This document shows, piece by piece, positions 1-11,385 of a stretch of 64,000 bases of DNA (its first letter is position 1; each line of letters starts with the position of its first letter). Source of the stretch: Linnemannia hyalina (Eukaryota; Mortierellomycota; Mortierellomycetes; Mortierellales; Mortierellaceae). The stretch spans positions 1,364,001 to 1,428,000 of the forward strand of contig JAHRHY010000011.1 of assembly GCA_019671135.1 (NCBI GenBank). Direction: 5' to 3'. The translations under genes and the position numbers were made by a program. The notes beneath the pieces were generated by a model. The model saw only the letters and a list, made by a program, of their open reading frames with translations. It ran no database searches and had not been told where the DNA came from.

Positions 1-2391
1 CCTGCCTGGAGAAGGACTGGATGGTGATGGTAAGGGTGTAGAAGAAGACGACGAAGCCAAAGAGGATAAGGCACACGTCGCTACCCTTGCGCCACATGGG
101 TTGGTTGGGGAAAGCCTTCAAATGGAACAGTGGAGGGAAGATAAACAACAATGGAGCACAGGCAAACGATCCGACAAAACTAATAAAGATATCCAACTTG
201 TTGTAACCAGCATAGGCAACAGCCGCAACCGCAAAGTCAATCAACACACGGACCACATTCTCCTTCAACGTCGTCATCTTGCCACCATTCGATCTGTCGA
301 TAACTGATCCGATAATATGCTCCATAATGCGGATGCAAGGGAACAACATCAACGGGGTGGTCAAGTAGATCGCGATGACGTAGAGCAGCTGGATAGCGTT
401 CTTGCCAGCCTTCTCTCCACCAGTGGCGTTAGGAAGGTCATCGAGGACAATCGTCTTGACGTTGTCACCGTAGGCTGCATAGCCTAAACAACCAAAGCTG
501 ACGAGGAGGACACAGACAATGGAGAGCACAATGGTCAATGCACGAGGGAACTGCTTGGGATTGGCCATGCTTCCGCAAATAGGAATAACCATTCCAATTC
601 CTTCAAACGAGAACACAGCTACAATAAATTGAAAAGAGAAGGAAGAGTATGTTAATAACCAGAATCAAAAGAGAGAGAACGAGATATTTGCTATGTGCTG
701 CAGTCTGGGTGCTGTGATGTGCTTACCAGTTCCGATAAAGAGACCAAAGTCTTCCGAGTTGAAGAGACGAAGAGGGGTAGGCGAGCCCTGGTTGATGATC
801 AGCTCCTTGATATCGTAGGTGTACAAGTAGATCAGACCAACAATGATGCACAGATCGGCCACCAGGGTGCTAAAACCAAGCTTGCCAATGTTGCGCACTA
901 GGGTAAAGGGCACGAGGATCACAAAGAAGATGGCGATCCAGACAATCTTGTCCAAATCGGCACCTCCTAGACTGTTGACCACAATCGCAAACTGCTGGGC
1001 AAAGAAGATACAGTAACCACTAAAAAGTAAAATTGATGTAGCGAGGTTAGCTAATATCTTGACGATTGCAATTGAATGCCAACAAGGAGAAAAAAAAAGG
1101 CTAGAGAAGTAGGTAACATACCTGCAGAATCCGAATTGGGAAATGGCAATGGCAAAGAGAACAATATATCGCATCCAGCGACCGTAAAAGCGCTGTCCAA
1201 TGTCACCATAAGAACCAGGGTGCAGCTCGCGACACTTAACCAGAAGCAAGAAGGAGTGCAGACAGAGGACGGCTATCAGAGTCATGAAGAGAGGAGCAAA
1301 GAGTATTCCACCGTTCTTGAACGCATTCGGCAGGAAGAGAATACCGCTGGCAATAAACCTAGAATTATGAAGCAAGGGAAAAAAGAATACTCCGTCAGAT
1401 CAAAAGAAAAAAAACGTTCAAGCCAGGTGGTAAAGATCGGTGTGCCAAATTGTCAGCTATGACCAATTGCATAATTATCGAGAGGGAGAGTTGGACGAAC
1501 TTACGTTTTGAAAAGCATTCCGACGGCCTTGGAGAAGGAAATCTTTTCCTCAGGCTCCTCAATCGCCTCCTCGTCCTCCTTCAGATTCTCGCCAGGCATG
1601 TAGTACCGCCGGCTGCCAAGAGTGTCTGCCATCGACAGACGTCTTTTATCGGCATCCTTTGGGACAACAATCGACCGCTTGGGGATCGAACGGAATTTCT
1701 CGCCGGCAAAGTTATCTATCTCGTACATGTTGAACAGGCCCAGGAAGTGGATGAACGACTTTGTGGGGAGAGCTGGTGCGGGCTCGCCGCGAGCGACGGC
1801 CTCGTTCTGGATGTAATGGCGGCGGAATCCTCCGGGGGCCTTCATGGTCTCGATGGTCATGTCCTTCTTAGAAGGGGCATGGTAGGTATATGATCTTGCG
1901 CCCAATTGGCGTCTTGTCTGCTTCTCGTGCCACTTGTAAACATCGTTGGCGTCGGCACCACCTTGGAGTTGGAAATGGGAGTTGAGGGTGGCCGATCCAT
2001 CTGTTGTGGCGCTCTCGGTGACCGAATCGGCAGAGGTGGTGGGTGTGGCGGTGACGGAAGAGAGGCGGCGCTGAGAGGCGGCAGAATCATTGAGGACCTC
2101 GAGATTAGAGTCGGAATGGATCGAGGGCGTTGAGGTGTCGATCTCTGCGGGGACAGGGGCGATGACAAGGTGCTGGCCAACGATGGAGTGAAGTTCCTCC
2201 TCGTCGATAACTGGTGGTGGGCCGTCGAAGAAGTTTTCTGTTGAATGGCTAGCCTGGAGTCTCCTGGTTGACATTGATCGGGAGATTTCCGAGGCGGAGA
2301 TATCGAGACCTGAAGACATGTCGATCGTGTGACTGTCCGGCGTTGATGGTGCCGTTGTTGTTGCTGTGGTGTGAGGGTATTGAGAGTCCAT
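1..2391 (-). CDS. AAAP-family amino-acid transporter (vacuolar AVT3-like), 3' end outside window
   Basis: Predicted proton-coupled neutral amino-acid transporter of the AAAP/SLC36 family, which in fungi usually acts at the vacuole. Exons by splice signals: 1505-2391, 1122-1358, 727-1019 and 1-618 (open to the edge), joining in frame to at least 678 residues. The first about 280 residues are hydrophilic, Ser/Thr-rich and acidic, as in Avt3/Avt4-type cytosolic tails. The membrane part then begins with a family-typical segment ending ASGILFLPNAFKNGG, split by intron 1. The hallmark AVFSFEGIGMVIP spans the junction of exons 3 and 4. Hydrophobic helices continue to the left edge, so the last helices and the stop are missing. 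The start at 2391 is the first Met of the long exon, and a TATATAAA box lies about 240 bp upstream. The family call is firm. Substrate and membrane are inferred. Confidence 0.9.
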
Positions 2392-2629
2392 TCTTATTGG
2401 TCTTTAGGGTATTTACAGATTAAGATAATAGTAGTGTGGTAATAGTAGTGGTAAATGCAAAGGGCGAAGGGCGAAGGGCGAAATGAAAGAGAAGAAAAGA
2501 AAGAGAGATGCGAGAAAAGAGAAAGAAGGTCTTGAAGATAAAGGAAAGGAATGAGAGGCCAGGGGTAGAGGAGTAGAGAGGAAGAGGAAGAAGAAGAGTG
2601 GAGATATGTGACCATCGAAAGGACGCCTG

Positions 2630-2637
2630 TTTATATA
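2630..2637 (-). promoter_or_regulatory. Likely TATA box of the AAAP transporter gene
   Basis: TATATAAA on the minus strand, about 240 bp upstream of the start codon at 2391, followed by a CT-rich leader. Position and sequence fit a fungal TATA element. Transcription start was not determined. Confidence 0.5.
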
Positions 2638-3320
2638 GAAGGTTGGAGAGTAGGAGTGAACCAGGCTAGTTCCTCTAGCGCGGTTTCAGTTCATTGGGAT
2701 GGGGGCCATCAAGGTTCGGCGCTTGTGTCGTAGCTGTTCAAGTGGAGGTGTCTGGGAAAAGGAAGAGGCGCCTCTCTCTACTGTACAGTACAAATACAAT
2801 ACAATACGAATTCGGGTAACTGATCAGTGACCAGCGAGTGATCAGGGGCCATCTCTCCATCCAGGACAAGAGACAAGAGACACGGCAATAATAATAATAA
2901 TAATCATACCCAGCTGGACTACCGGTGACCCCACCACTAAATGGTACCATCCATCACCCTCAGAAGAGAGAACGTGGGCACTTTACCCTTACTTAGATCC
3001 AACAATAACACCTATCCTTGTCAAGTCTCTCTTTCGCTACTCCGTTGCTGCCATTACCCCTGGCAGCTCTACTCTTGCTTCTCATTAAAAAGATTCCTCC
3101 TTCTTCAACTTCTCAACAACTCTATCTTTTAGACGATTGGGTCGATGAGAACAATTACGATAGCACCCAAACACACACAAAACACAGCCAGCCAGTCACC
3201 GTTGTGCCTGACCTAATCCAAGTACAGTAATGAAGTCGACAACACAGTTAAACACACACAAAAAAAATGAAAGAGCCCTCGAAATTCCTCCATGACCGCA
3301 TTGCTTTCTCCTTCCTTCCC

Positions 3321-3330
3321 CTCTCTCTCT

Positions 3331-3361
<31 letters not shown>
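3321..3361. repeat. (CT)n microsatellite
   Basis: Two CT dinucleotide blocks, five units then about fourteen units, separated by CCTT. Noncoding. Confidence 0.9.
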
Positions 3362-3364
<3 letters not shown>

Positions 3365-4926
3365 CACCCCATTTCGCGTAGGTATTGATGCCAACCTGGG
3401 TGAATGGGCGTCGTTTTTTTTTATTTAAGTTTTACAAAGTGTACTGTGAAGATATAGAAGGAAGCGTTTTCTAACCCATTCGCCTTCTCCCTCCGACAAC
3501 TTCAGTACCAGTACATGAAGTGAATGGAAGGTGGGACACAAGAACCAAGCTAAACCAAATCCTAATCCCCCGTCCCTCGTTGTGGGCAACGATGATGGGT
3601 ACCTTCTTTTTCGATCATGGAGAAAGGGCGGAAAGAAACACACACGAGGCTATTGCTTGTTTGGTTTGTTGCTCTTTTTTTGTGTCGCACAAACGGCCAA
3701 CTGGCCACTCGTAGTGCCATTTGCATGTCCTTCTGCTATGCATCTTTGGAGTTGGAGTTGGACAAAAAAAACAAGTGGCGAAGAAAGAAAAAATGAACTT
3801 CAGCCAACGTACAGAACGTCAATGAAAATGAACAGTAACAAAGATCAGACGATCAATGATGAAGTAAAAGTGCAAAGGATCGGGGACGCGGGGGGGGGAT
3901 GGGGGGAGAACGGTGACGATGATGGCGACGATTATTCTGAAAGTGGTTGTAGCGGTGGTGGTCTGGGGGTGGGTCCACCGAAAGAAAAGAAAAAAAAGTG
4001 TCGGACTCCGAGCGTTACCGTTACGAAAAAAAGTCAGACCTGTTAGTGTATTGCAGTCGAATTGAAATAAATCACTCCCTCGTATTCTCGTATTCTCCGA
4101 CAAAACAGCCTCCAACGGCCAAACGTCATACCTCTGATGTCATTGAACAAGCTCTTTTCATTTTTTATTCAGGCACCAGGACGGGGTCCCCGTCCCTCGA
4201 TCACTCTTATTTTTCTCTTTTCATGGGAAAACCGTAGGCTTACTTGCACTATAGTCTTACTAACTCACTCACTCCCATCCATCACCGCCATCCCCACAGC
4301 CACCCCTCACCATCAAGATCATCAATGGGCAAAGGGAACATCGATCGACTTGACATCAACCAGGAGTAAGAGCCCGACGCTGGTTTTAGTCGTTAGTTTA
4401 TACCAAAGAAATGTTCTTTTAGAGAGAAGTCCAACAACAACAACGCGAGCAACTCAGTGTTAGTTTGTCTCCATTCGTCCATATTCCTTCTTTCGCTCGA
4501 TCCATCGTGAAGAACCACAATGACAAGAACATAACAACCTCTGTCCATATTCTTTTGCTGCCTTCTATGAGCGCTTTTGTTTGCTTTTTACTGTTCACTG
4601 ATCGCAATCCGTTTTCCTGGTATCCCTAAATGTCTTGTATATCCCTCTTTGCTCGCTTTGCTTCCTTTGCACTGTCGGTCCGATTCAGATTTAGACAATC
4701 CCCCCTGTCTCGTCGCACCACTACGACACAAAACCCGAGAAGCTGGACATACATCAATGGAGGTTCACCCCATTTTCAAACGTTCAGGAACATGTTTGGC
4801 ACTCGGGTATCATATCCTTCATTTGACAAGATCAGGGGATTATCCTTTGCCTAGAAACAGCACACTCGTTCGGGCGTTCGTGTGGGGACAATAATGAGAT
4901 GTCTTGATCAGGCAGTGAGATGCTAT

Positions 4927-4932
4927 TTTATT
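4927..4932 (-). terminator. Poly(A) signal of p23 gene
   Basis: AATAAA on the minus strand, about 155 nt after the p23 stop codon. Confidence 0.5.
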
Positions 4933-5086
4933 GAGCTCGCAAGTTCCCATGAGCGCGCACAGTAAGAATGGTGACTGATGACGCCAACACAACATGGACG
5001 ACAGAAAAACAGAAAAGAGTTGCAAAGCAAAGTTGTTGTATTTTTTAATAGAGGCAAAGATGATGTTAAAAGTTACTGCCCTCTGT

Positions 5087-6238
5087 TTAGTTCTTGCCAT
5101 CCTCAGCCTCAAGAGGGGGGATCTCATCCTCATCCTCATCACCGCTATCATCCTATTAGTGAGGTACACAAACATGATATTCAACGTTAGTCCACATATT
5201 CTGTATATCAACGACAGCTTGCCATACAAAGTAAATAGTTGAAGGGCATCGATCGTTTACCTGATCATCGCCATAGTCGCCCATGTCGGGCATGCCGCCG
5301 CCCTGACCCATACTGGCCATCAAGCTCTGAAGATCCATGCCGCCCATACCACCCATGCCGCCCATACCGGGCATACCACCCATACCACCCATACCGGGCA
5401 TGCCACCCATACCACCCATACCGGGCATGCCACCCATACCGGGCATACCGCCCATGCTACCCATGTCCGCGGCCTCGTTCTGCTCGGGCTCATCATCCTC
5501 ATCATCCTCATCCTTCCAGCGGGCAAAGTCGGTCTTGACAAAGTTGAGCTTGCTGCCCTTGTTCAAACGGGGCCACCAGTTGTCCTCCTTCTTGTTGAGG
5601 ATAAAGAAAATGTTGCGCGCAGTGGCTTTTGTGGTCGAGGTCTACAAAAGAAGGGCAATATGATCATTCATCAGATGGTCAGTATCGTCGATTAAAAACA
5701 ACAAGCGTTGGATACTGTCGCCTTCCTCTGATTTCAGTTGATTCATGTTTTGTCGCAGTTTTCCAGATCCCTCTGTCTATTGTTCCAACTTTCCACTGTT
5801 TGAAGAAAAAAAGCGATCTACAGAGTATTGGTGCCAACAGTAACCAAATGCTGAAAGAGACGTCAATAGTGGAAAAGAAGCATACCTCGGGAACAATGGG
5901 CTTGTTGAATTCGAGGCTGACGTGGTAGTTCTTTCCGTCAGAGGTGGCGGTGACTTCAAGCTTGTCCTCGGTAAGGTTGATGGTGGGCGTGGTGTCGGCA
6001 AGGTTAACGGTGACATAGACCAAGTTGGCTCTTTGGGCCCAGATAACTATATGCAGTTGAACAGATGTGAAAACGATAACATTAGTCATCATGGCGATCC
6101 TCAAGTCCTATTTTGCAGCGACAACATGGACAATTGAGAAAATCTCGGCAAATACGACAAGGCAGAATGTGAACCGGAAGAGCAAAAAGGTCTTGTCGTC
6201 ATACCTTCAGGAGTAAGTGTAGCGGTGCTAATCGACAT
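5087..6238 (-). CDS. SBA1: Hsp90 co-chaperone p23 / Sba1
   Basis: Co-chaperone that binds the ATP-bound, closed Hsp90 dimer and slows its ATPase. Four exons: 6205-6238, 5886-6046, 5261-5641 and 5087-5152, giving 213 residues. The CS fold covers about residues 1-115, with family-typical strands around VIWAQRANLVYVTVNL and NYHVSLEFNKPIVPE. The p23 signature then appears in exon 3: ATARNIFFILNKKE, WWPRL and DFARWKDEDDEDD. The C-terminal tail is a tandem Gly/Met/Pro repeat (units of MGGMPGM type, encoded at about 5337-5460) followed by an acidic end with DEDEDEIPPLE, like the flexible tail of Sba1. The last exon is only 66 bp, and its splice acceptor gives an in-frame acidic C-terminus. The start gives MSISTATLTPE, a normal short p23 N-terminus. 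The gene is divergent from eL6. Confidence 0.93.
5337..5460 (-). repeat. In-frame Gly-Met-Pro coding repeat in p23
   Basis: Imperfect tandem units of 9-18 bp encode GGM, PGM and GMP steps in the p23 tail. Unit phase is kept in the reading frame, so length changes would not shift the frame. Confidence 0.85.
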
Positions 6239-7377
6239 CGCCAACCGAACAAAAAAGAAAAAAAAGAGCCGTATATCAGCACAACTGCCAATAAAAGGCT
6301 ATCAATCTTGTCACTCCCGAGTTTCTCTTTCTCAGGGTGTGAGTGCTTCGCAAGTATCCTGTTTAAACATTGATGCTCAGGAGATCTGCTGAAGTGCATC
6401 GCATCCTCCGTCAAGTACTTTGTTGCTTTAGATGTAAAGTGTCATTGCTTAGCACGCGCTAAGTGGGTGTCGAGCGCCGTCCAGGAGTGCTGTCGTCCTT
6501 TCTCTTCCTACCTCATATTGGTGTTTGTTGAGTGTGTGTGTGTGGTGTGTGAGAAAGAAAGCGATGGAAGAAAGATGAATGTGTGTGATCGCTTTCTTTT
6601 TTTAAACCTGCCTGCACTGCAGTACGCGTTTTCCTTGAAGCAGGACAGGTCACTTTTCTTACTTTGCTTCTGAGGGATTCCATGAAGTGACCCTTAAGAA
6701 TGAGACCTCAAACGAAATCCACGTGATGTAACGCGGATATGGACCTGCCTTGACTGGCTGGGCTTGATCTTCCTTTCTTCACGATATACTTTCTTAATGT
6801 AATGCTCGGCAGGCAGGGAATCGGTCGCTACACTATACTAGCAGGAACCCATCCATCGATGCATCCCATCCATCGATCCATAATACCTACACCGAACCCA
6901 TGTCGCACCCATCGATCAGGAACCACCATCGCCAAAATAACAAAAAATCGCCTAATCGTCAAACCAGGGAAATATATTGTCAACACCCACATCCGGGACC
7001 TATCGACATTTTTTTTCTACGAAAGTCATACGGGGTTGGAACACCTCTTTCATGCGACTATGAGAATATACGACAGCAACCAAGAAACAGATCCCGTACC
7101 AGAAAAACTAGGCAGACTGCATCAACCTTCCCCGCCGGCAGGCTGATGAACCAGAAGCGGGACAACGATGAACTTGTGACTTTGCACAAACCTCAGCAAG
7201 CAGCATCCATCATCAATCGCAGCAAACAACAATCTGTTCTCACAGAGGACCCGACTGGACGCAACAACTTGTCGCATCTGGAGGAATCGTCGTTGCACCC
7301 TAGACAGTTGAGAGGAATCATCAACTAACCACATCGCTTCCTCAACACTTGTTCGAACACATTAATAGATATCAGAA
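6239..7377. other. Divergent promoter region between p23 and eL6
   Basis: About 1.1 kb between divergent starts. A short repeated CATCCATCGAT motif occurs twice near 6848-6880. I found no clear TATA box, heat-shock element array or additional gene. Confidence 0.55.
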
Positions 7378-8969
7378 ATGGTTCACAAGGTATGCAACAG
7401 ACAGTGCACACTCAGAGAGCGGATCGAGAGCCAACAAACAGTCCTATAACCACCAACGATCAAGGAAACGGCTATATCGACACTCTACATTGCACCCTCA
7501 TACTTCATATGAGGCTATTCGGAAGTGCTCGACAAACCGACTCTGCTCTGGTGTGCTTTCGCAAATCGTCGTTTTTGAGCGACACAGCTGCAACGCGTGC
7601 TAGGGGATCGGGAAGTGTATCTTGCGACAGATTTAGTATAGGAGGGATAGGGTGCAGCAATAGGACGGAACAGAGCTGGGTTTCTCGAGCAAGCAAGATG
7701 AACTGATTCGACCATGGCAGGAAAAGCAGCGATCACAGAGGGCGATGATCTGCTGCTTTTGCTCCGAAGAGCTAACCATGACCGAAATAGCGGTTCATCA
7801 GGAATCAGAGTCTACCGGCTGTATGGCAATGCAACCTGAGTAGCGAATATGCCTTTTACCTGGACACAACAAAAGCCTTGCTACGGTGTTTGTTCTCCGT
7901 AATAGCGCTTTGCCACGAACAGGAAGTATCATGGTTCAGGAGGGAACAAGAAGGGCGGCAGGAAATTCACCAGGAGCAACAACAATCAACCAGACTATCA
8001 CCATAGCTCTACTTGAGAGTACTCTGACGTTTCAAATCAACCCACCCTGGGGACATGGCATTAACGGTTGGACTATCTGCTGGATGAATACTCCCTCATT
8101 TTAGCCCCGCAACACGCTCTTGGCCCCTGGTGTCAACAAGTACAGCCGCTCGCAGGTCGTTGCCAAGCGTGTCTTGTACAAGCGCAAGCCCGCTGGTACC
8201 GTTGCCGCCGCCCCCGCTGCCGCCAACAAGACCGTTGAGGTCAAGGGCGCCAAGAACGGTGGTTCCCGCGTCATTGCCGCTGCCAAGGCCCCCCGCTTCT
8301 ACGCCGCTGAGGATGTTGCTCTCCCCAAGAAGAACCGCAAGCACGCCGGTGTTGCCAAGCTCCGCAGCACCATCGTTCCCGGTACCGTCCTCATCCTCTT
8401 GGCTGGTCGCTACCGCGGCAAGCGCGTTGTCTTCTTGAAGCAGCTCGAGTCTGGCTTGTTGCTCGTCTCCGGCCCCTTCAAGGTCAACGGTGTCCCCCTC
8501 AAGCGTGTCAACCAGGCCTACGTCATTGCCACCTCCACCAAGGTCGAGCTTGATGCCACCAAGGTAACCCTTCGCTTTAATGTTGCTCGATTGGTTTTTA
8601 CATGCAATGTGGCCTGTGCGAGATTTTCAGTCAATTGAGCAAAAACAGGATACGGGATGACTAAGAAAAAAACACTGTAACGGAGGACTAATCTAGCTTG
8701 CGTATTTTTTATTGAACAAACAGATCGATGCTCAGTTGAACGATGCCTACTTTGCCCGCGCCAAGGCCACCAAGAAGGCCGCCACTGAGGAGGCTTTCTT
8801 CGAGGGTGAGAAGAAGAAGGAGCCCCTTGCCGAGAACAAGGTCGCTCTCCAGAAGGCCACCGACAAGGTTATCCTTGAGGCTATCAACAAGGTCGAGCAC
8901 CTCCGCCAGTACTTGTCTGCCAAGTTCTCCCTCTCCAAGGGTCAGGCCCCCCACGCTCTCCAGTTCTAA
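7378..8969 (+). CDS. RPL6: 60S ribosomal protein eL6
   Basis: Large-subunit ribosomal protein eL6, a cytosolic translation component. Exons are 7378-7389 (only MVHK), 8105-8563 and 8724-8969, for 238 residues. Exon 2 carries the family core: [15 protein letters not shown], then [29 protein letters not shown] and [23 protein letters not shown], the SH3-like RNA-binding fold. Exon 3 has the basic/acidic helical tail ending [23 protein letters not shown]. Exon 2 opens in frame at [10 protein letters not shown] directly after a TTTTAG acceptor. The first exon was chosen because ATG GTT CAC AAG is followed by a GTATGC donor and joins in phase 0. A very short coding first exon and a 715-nt first intron are common in fungal ribosomal protein genes. 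The core is certain. The first exon is likely but not proven. Confidence 0.92.
7390..8104 (+). other. Long first intron of the eL6 gene
   Basis: 715-nt intron directly after the fourth codon, GTATGC donor to TTTTAG acceptor. I looked for a snoRNA inside it and found no convincing C/D or H/ACA element. Confidence 0.7.
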
Positions 8970-9042
8970 GTTTTTGGTTGTTTTTTGATGCCACCCCTCA
9001 CCTTCTCCATCACCTCTAACTTTTGAATTGTTGTCGTCTATG

Positions 9043-9048
9043 AATAAA
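9043..9048 (+). terminator. Poly(A) signal of eL6 gene
   Basis: AATAAA 74 nt after the eL6 stop codon. Confidence 0.5.
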
Positions 9049-9377
9049 AAGCATGCGCGTGAATCCTTCCATCCCTTTTTGCTGTTTGATACTGTATCAG
9101 TTGCGAGTAGTATTGGTGGTCAATGCCTTGGGAAGTTCGGATACAGCAAGCTGTTGAGAGAACAGGAGCGAGCAATGGTTGCTGTTGCAAACCAGTTTGG
9201 TTCTAATAGTGCATGTAGTACAGAGAAACGCAGATGAGGAGGCAAAGAGGCAAAGAGAGACACGGAAGTCCGACCATGGTCCATTCGCTGGTGGCATGTC
9301 ATTGGCTCTTACTCGATAAAGTGCGTTTCGAATCTGTCGCTGCACATGACAATATTTCCGTCTCTCACCCTTGTTCG

Positions 9378-9402
9378 TTTTTTTTTTTTTTTTTTTTTTT
9401 TT
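9378..9402 (+). repeat. T25 tract in the SURF4 promoter
   Basis: Uninterrupted run of 25 T about 125 bp before the SURF4 start, followed by a CT-rich leader. Poly(dA:dT) tracts commonly keep fungal promoters free of nucleosomes. Confidence 0.85.
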
Positions 9403-9525
9403 CGCGTCTGTTTCTGTTGCTCAAGAAAGAGCGCCTTTCTTTTGTTCTTCTTTTCTTCTCTCATCACTCATCCCTCCCGCCCTTCACCCATCAACCTATC
9501 CTATAAGGATCATCACTCACACACC

Positions 9526-10486
9526 ATGGACTCCCTCAAGGACTACTCGAGCAAGCTGGAGGACATCATCGACAGGATCGGACAGCCCATCAAGCCCCAT
9601 ATCCCCACCATCGCTCGCTTCCTCATCGTCGTCACGTTCCTCGAAGACGCACTCCGCATCTCCACCCAGTTCAGCGACCAGCTCTTCTACCTCCAGCGCC
9701 ACCGTGGTTTCCCCTGGGGCCTTAGCCATCTCTTCCTCATCATAAACGTCCTCGTAAGTTGTTGTCCTTCAGAGCTGTCCTTTTGGGACAAGGAACCTTC
9801 GTGACAAGAGCTAAAAACGCTATTGTGAGCTTGGCACTAAACAATCGCATCATTTCGCTTATCGGTTGGCGGTGGTATAACGCATACATGAAAAATAGAC
9901 GATGTTGAGCTGCTCGACACTGGTGATTGCAAGGAAACACACGGAATACGCAGCAGCAGCCCTGTTGGGTGTTGTTGTCACACAGGCCCTCGGATACGGA
10001 CTCATCTTTGACGCCAGCTTCTTCCTCCGTAACCTGTCCGTCATTGGCGGTCTCCTCATGGTCGTCTCGGACAGTATCGACAAGCGCCGCCAGCTCTTTG
10101 CAGGATTGCCCTCGGTCACAGAGTCTAACAAACGCACCTACTTCCAGCTCGCAGGACGTGTCCTCTTGATCTTTTTGTTTGTCGGCTTTATTCTCCACGG
10201 ATCGTGGTCGTTCACCCGTCTCATTGGCGCCATCATTGGATTCGGTGCCTGTGTCATGGTCGCTGTGGGATTCAAGGCCAAGTGGTCGGCCATGTTCTTG
10301 GTCCTCTTCCTCTCGGTCTTCAACATTGTCGTCAACAACTGGTGGTCGGTCGAGAACTCGTCTGCTCACAAGGATTTCTTGAAGTACGATTTCTTCCAGA
10401 CTCTGTCTATCATGGGTGGACTCTTGCTCCTCGTCACCATCGGACCCGGCGGCATGTCCATGGACGAGAAGAAGAAGGCCTTCTAG
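9526..10486 (+). CDS. ERV29: SURF4 / Erv29 cargo receptor
   Basis: ER-Golgi cargo receptor of the SURF4 family that packages soluble secretory cargo into COPII vesicles. Two exons, 9526-9753 and 9899-10486, joined in phase 0 to 271 residues, the usual family length. Family landmarks are the N-terminal amphipathic stretch before RFLIVVTFLEDALRI, then the conserved RKHTEYA segment and several hydrophobic helices (LLIFLFVGFILHG, IGAIIGFGACVMVAVGF, MFLVLFLSVFNIVVNNWW). The protein ends DEKKKAF. Lysines at -3, -4 and -5 form a K(X)KXX COPI retrieval signal, expected for a receptor cycling back to the ER. The start sits in CACACCATGG, a good context. Nearby Vrg4 and the HAS-like synthase also belong to the secretory route, but nothing suggests co-regulation. 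Confidence 0.95.
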
Positions 10487-11385
10487 ACACTATCTCACAA
10501 CTTGTGGCTCTTTTAGGATGTTATTATATTGTTCTCAACTTGGATGCGAAATACAAAGCATGAAGCTCTTTTTTTCTTTTCGTGCATTTGAAACGGATAC
10601 ATGAGGATACATGCAACTGATAAACAATTGGCACAAGGAGGGCATACTGAAACTACTAGCCGCTCTTCCAAGCGCGGACAAAGGCCCAAGTGTTCGCAGA
10701 CTGGGCGATGAAAAGCAGAATCCTATATAACAACACACGGTGTTCCATTTGATGATCGCGAAGGCTGTCCCCGTGGTATTTTGAACACTTTACAGAGAAG
10801 GGTGACCCTCTCTTTCATTCGAAAGAAGATCAATGATCAACAGAAGGTCGATCTTCATCCAGGTACCATTGCCATCACACTGTCTTTGATTTTGGTGTTG
10901 ATATGATCCAAGGCAACTGATGGCTCATTAAGAGACTAGAAATAACCGTCGATCATGCATTAAAACGGTCGTTGCAGAAGACAGCCCGAATGGGCAGCCT
11001 GATGGAGGCAATTACAATGAACAAAGCAAAAGAGGATGGATAGCGATAGAAGGGAATAAAGAAGTTAGAGGCACTTGAATAGGGCAGTTGATCATGTAGA
11101 AAAACGAGTCGGTGCACAGTGTTTTTGTTCCGAGCGCGATTGTTTCCCTCCCTTATTGTCTTCTGCTCAGTTGCTCAATCCATTCTTTTGCTCTCGTGGT
11201 CCAAGGGTTCTGTCCTTCTCTTTTCTCTTCCTGTTTTTTTCTTTTTGTTTTGTGTGTCCACTCACAAACCGCCAACTTCCACAGCAACACCATACTATAC
11301 ACACGCCTCTTCCTCTGTCGCTTCGCTCCTCTCACTCCTTTTCCTCAACTCCTTCCAAACATACCAAACTACATCACACATCAGG
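10487..11385. other. Intergenic region SURF4 to GDP-mannose transporter
   Basis: About 0.9 kb. It ends in a CT/CA-rich leader typical of fungal promoters. No gene or RNA element was recognised. Confidence 0.6.

Larger units (their letters stand above)
2392..4926. other. Intergenic region between AAAP transporter and p23 gene
   Basis: No supportable gene. It holds the promoter and leader of the AAAP transporter near 2392-2700, the 12-bp palindrome TACTGTACAGTA at 2779-2790, a CT microsatellite at 3321-3361, and short A/T and G runs (for example eight G near 3891). Open frames here are short and of simple composition. Confidence 0.6.

Noticed and set aside
7700..7850. Possible box C/D snoRNA in the eL6 intron (GCGATGA near 7742, CTGA near 7836)
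   Set aside because: The C box has a mismatch, there is no terminal stem, and no clear second box pair was found.
9346..9804. 152-codon frame starting upstream of SURF4
   Set aside because: It reads through the T25 tract and into the first intron. The true SURF4 start is the later ATG at 9526.
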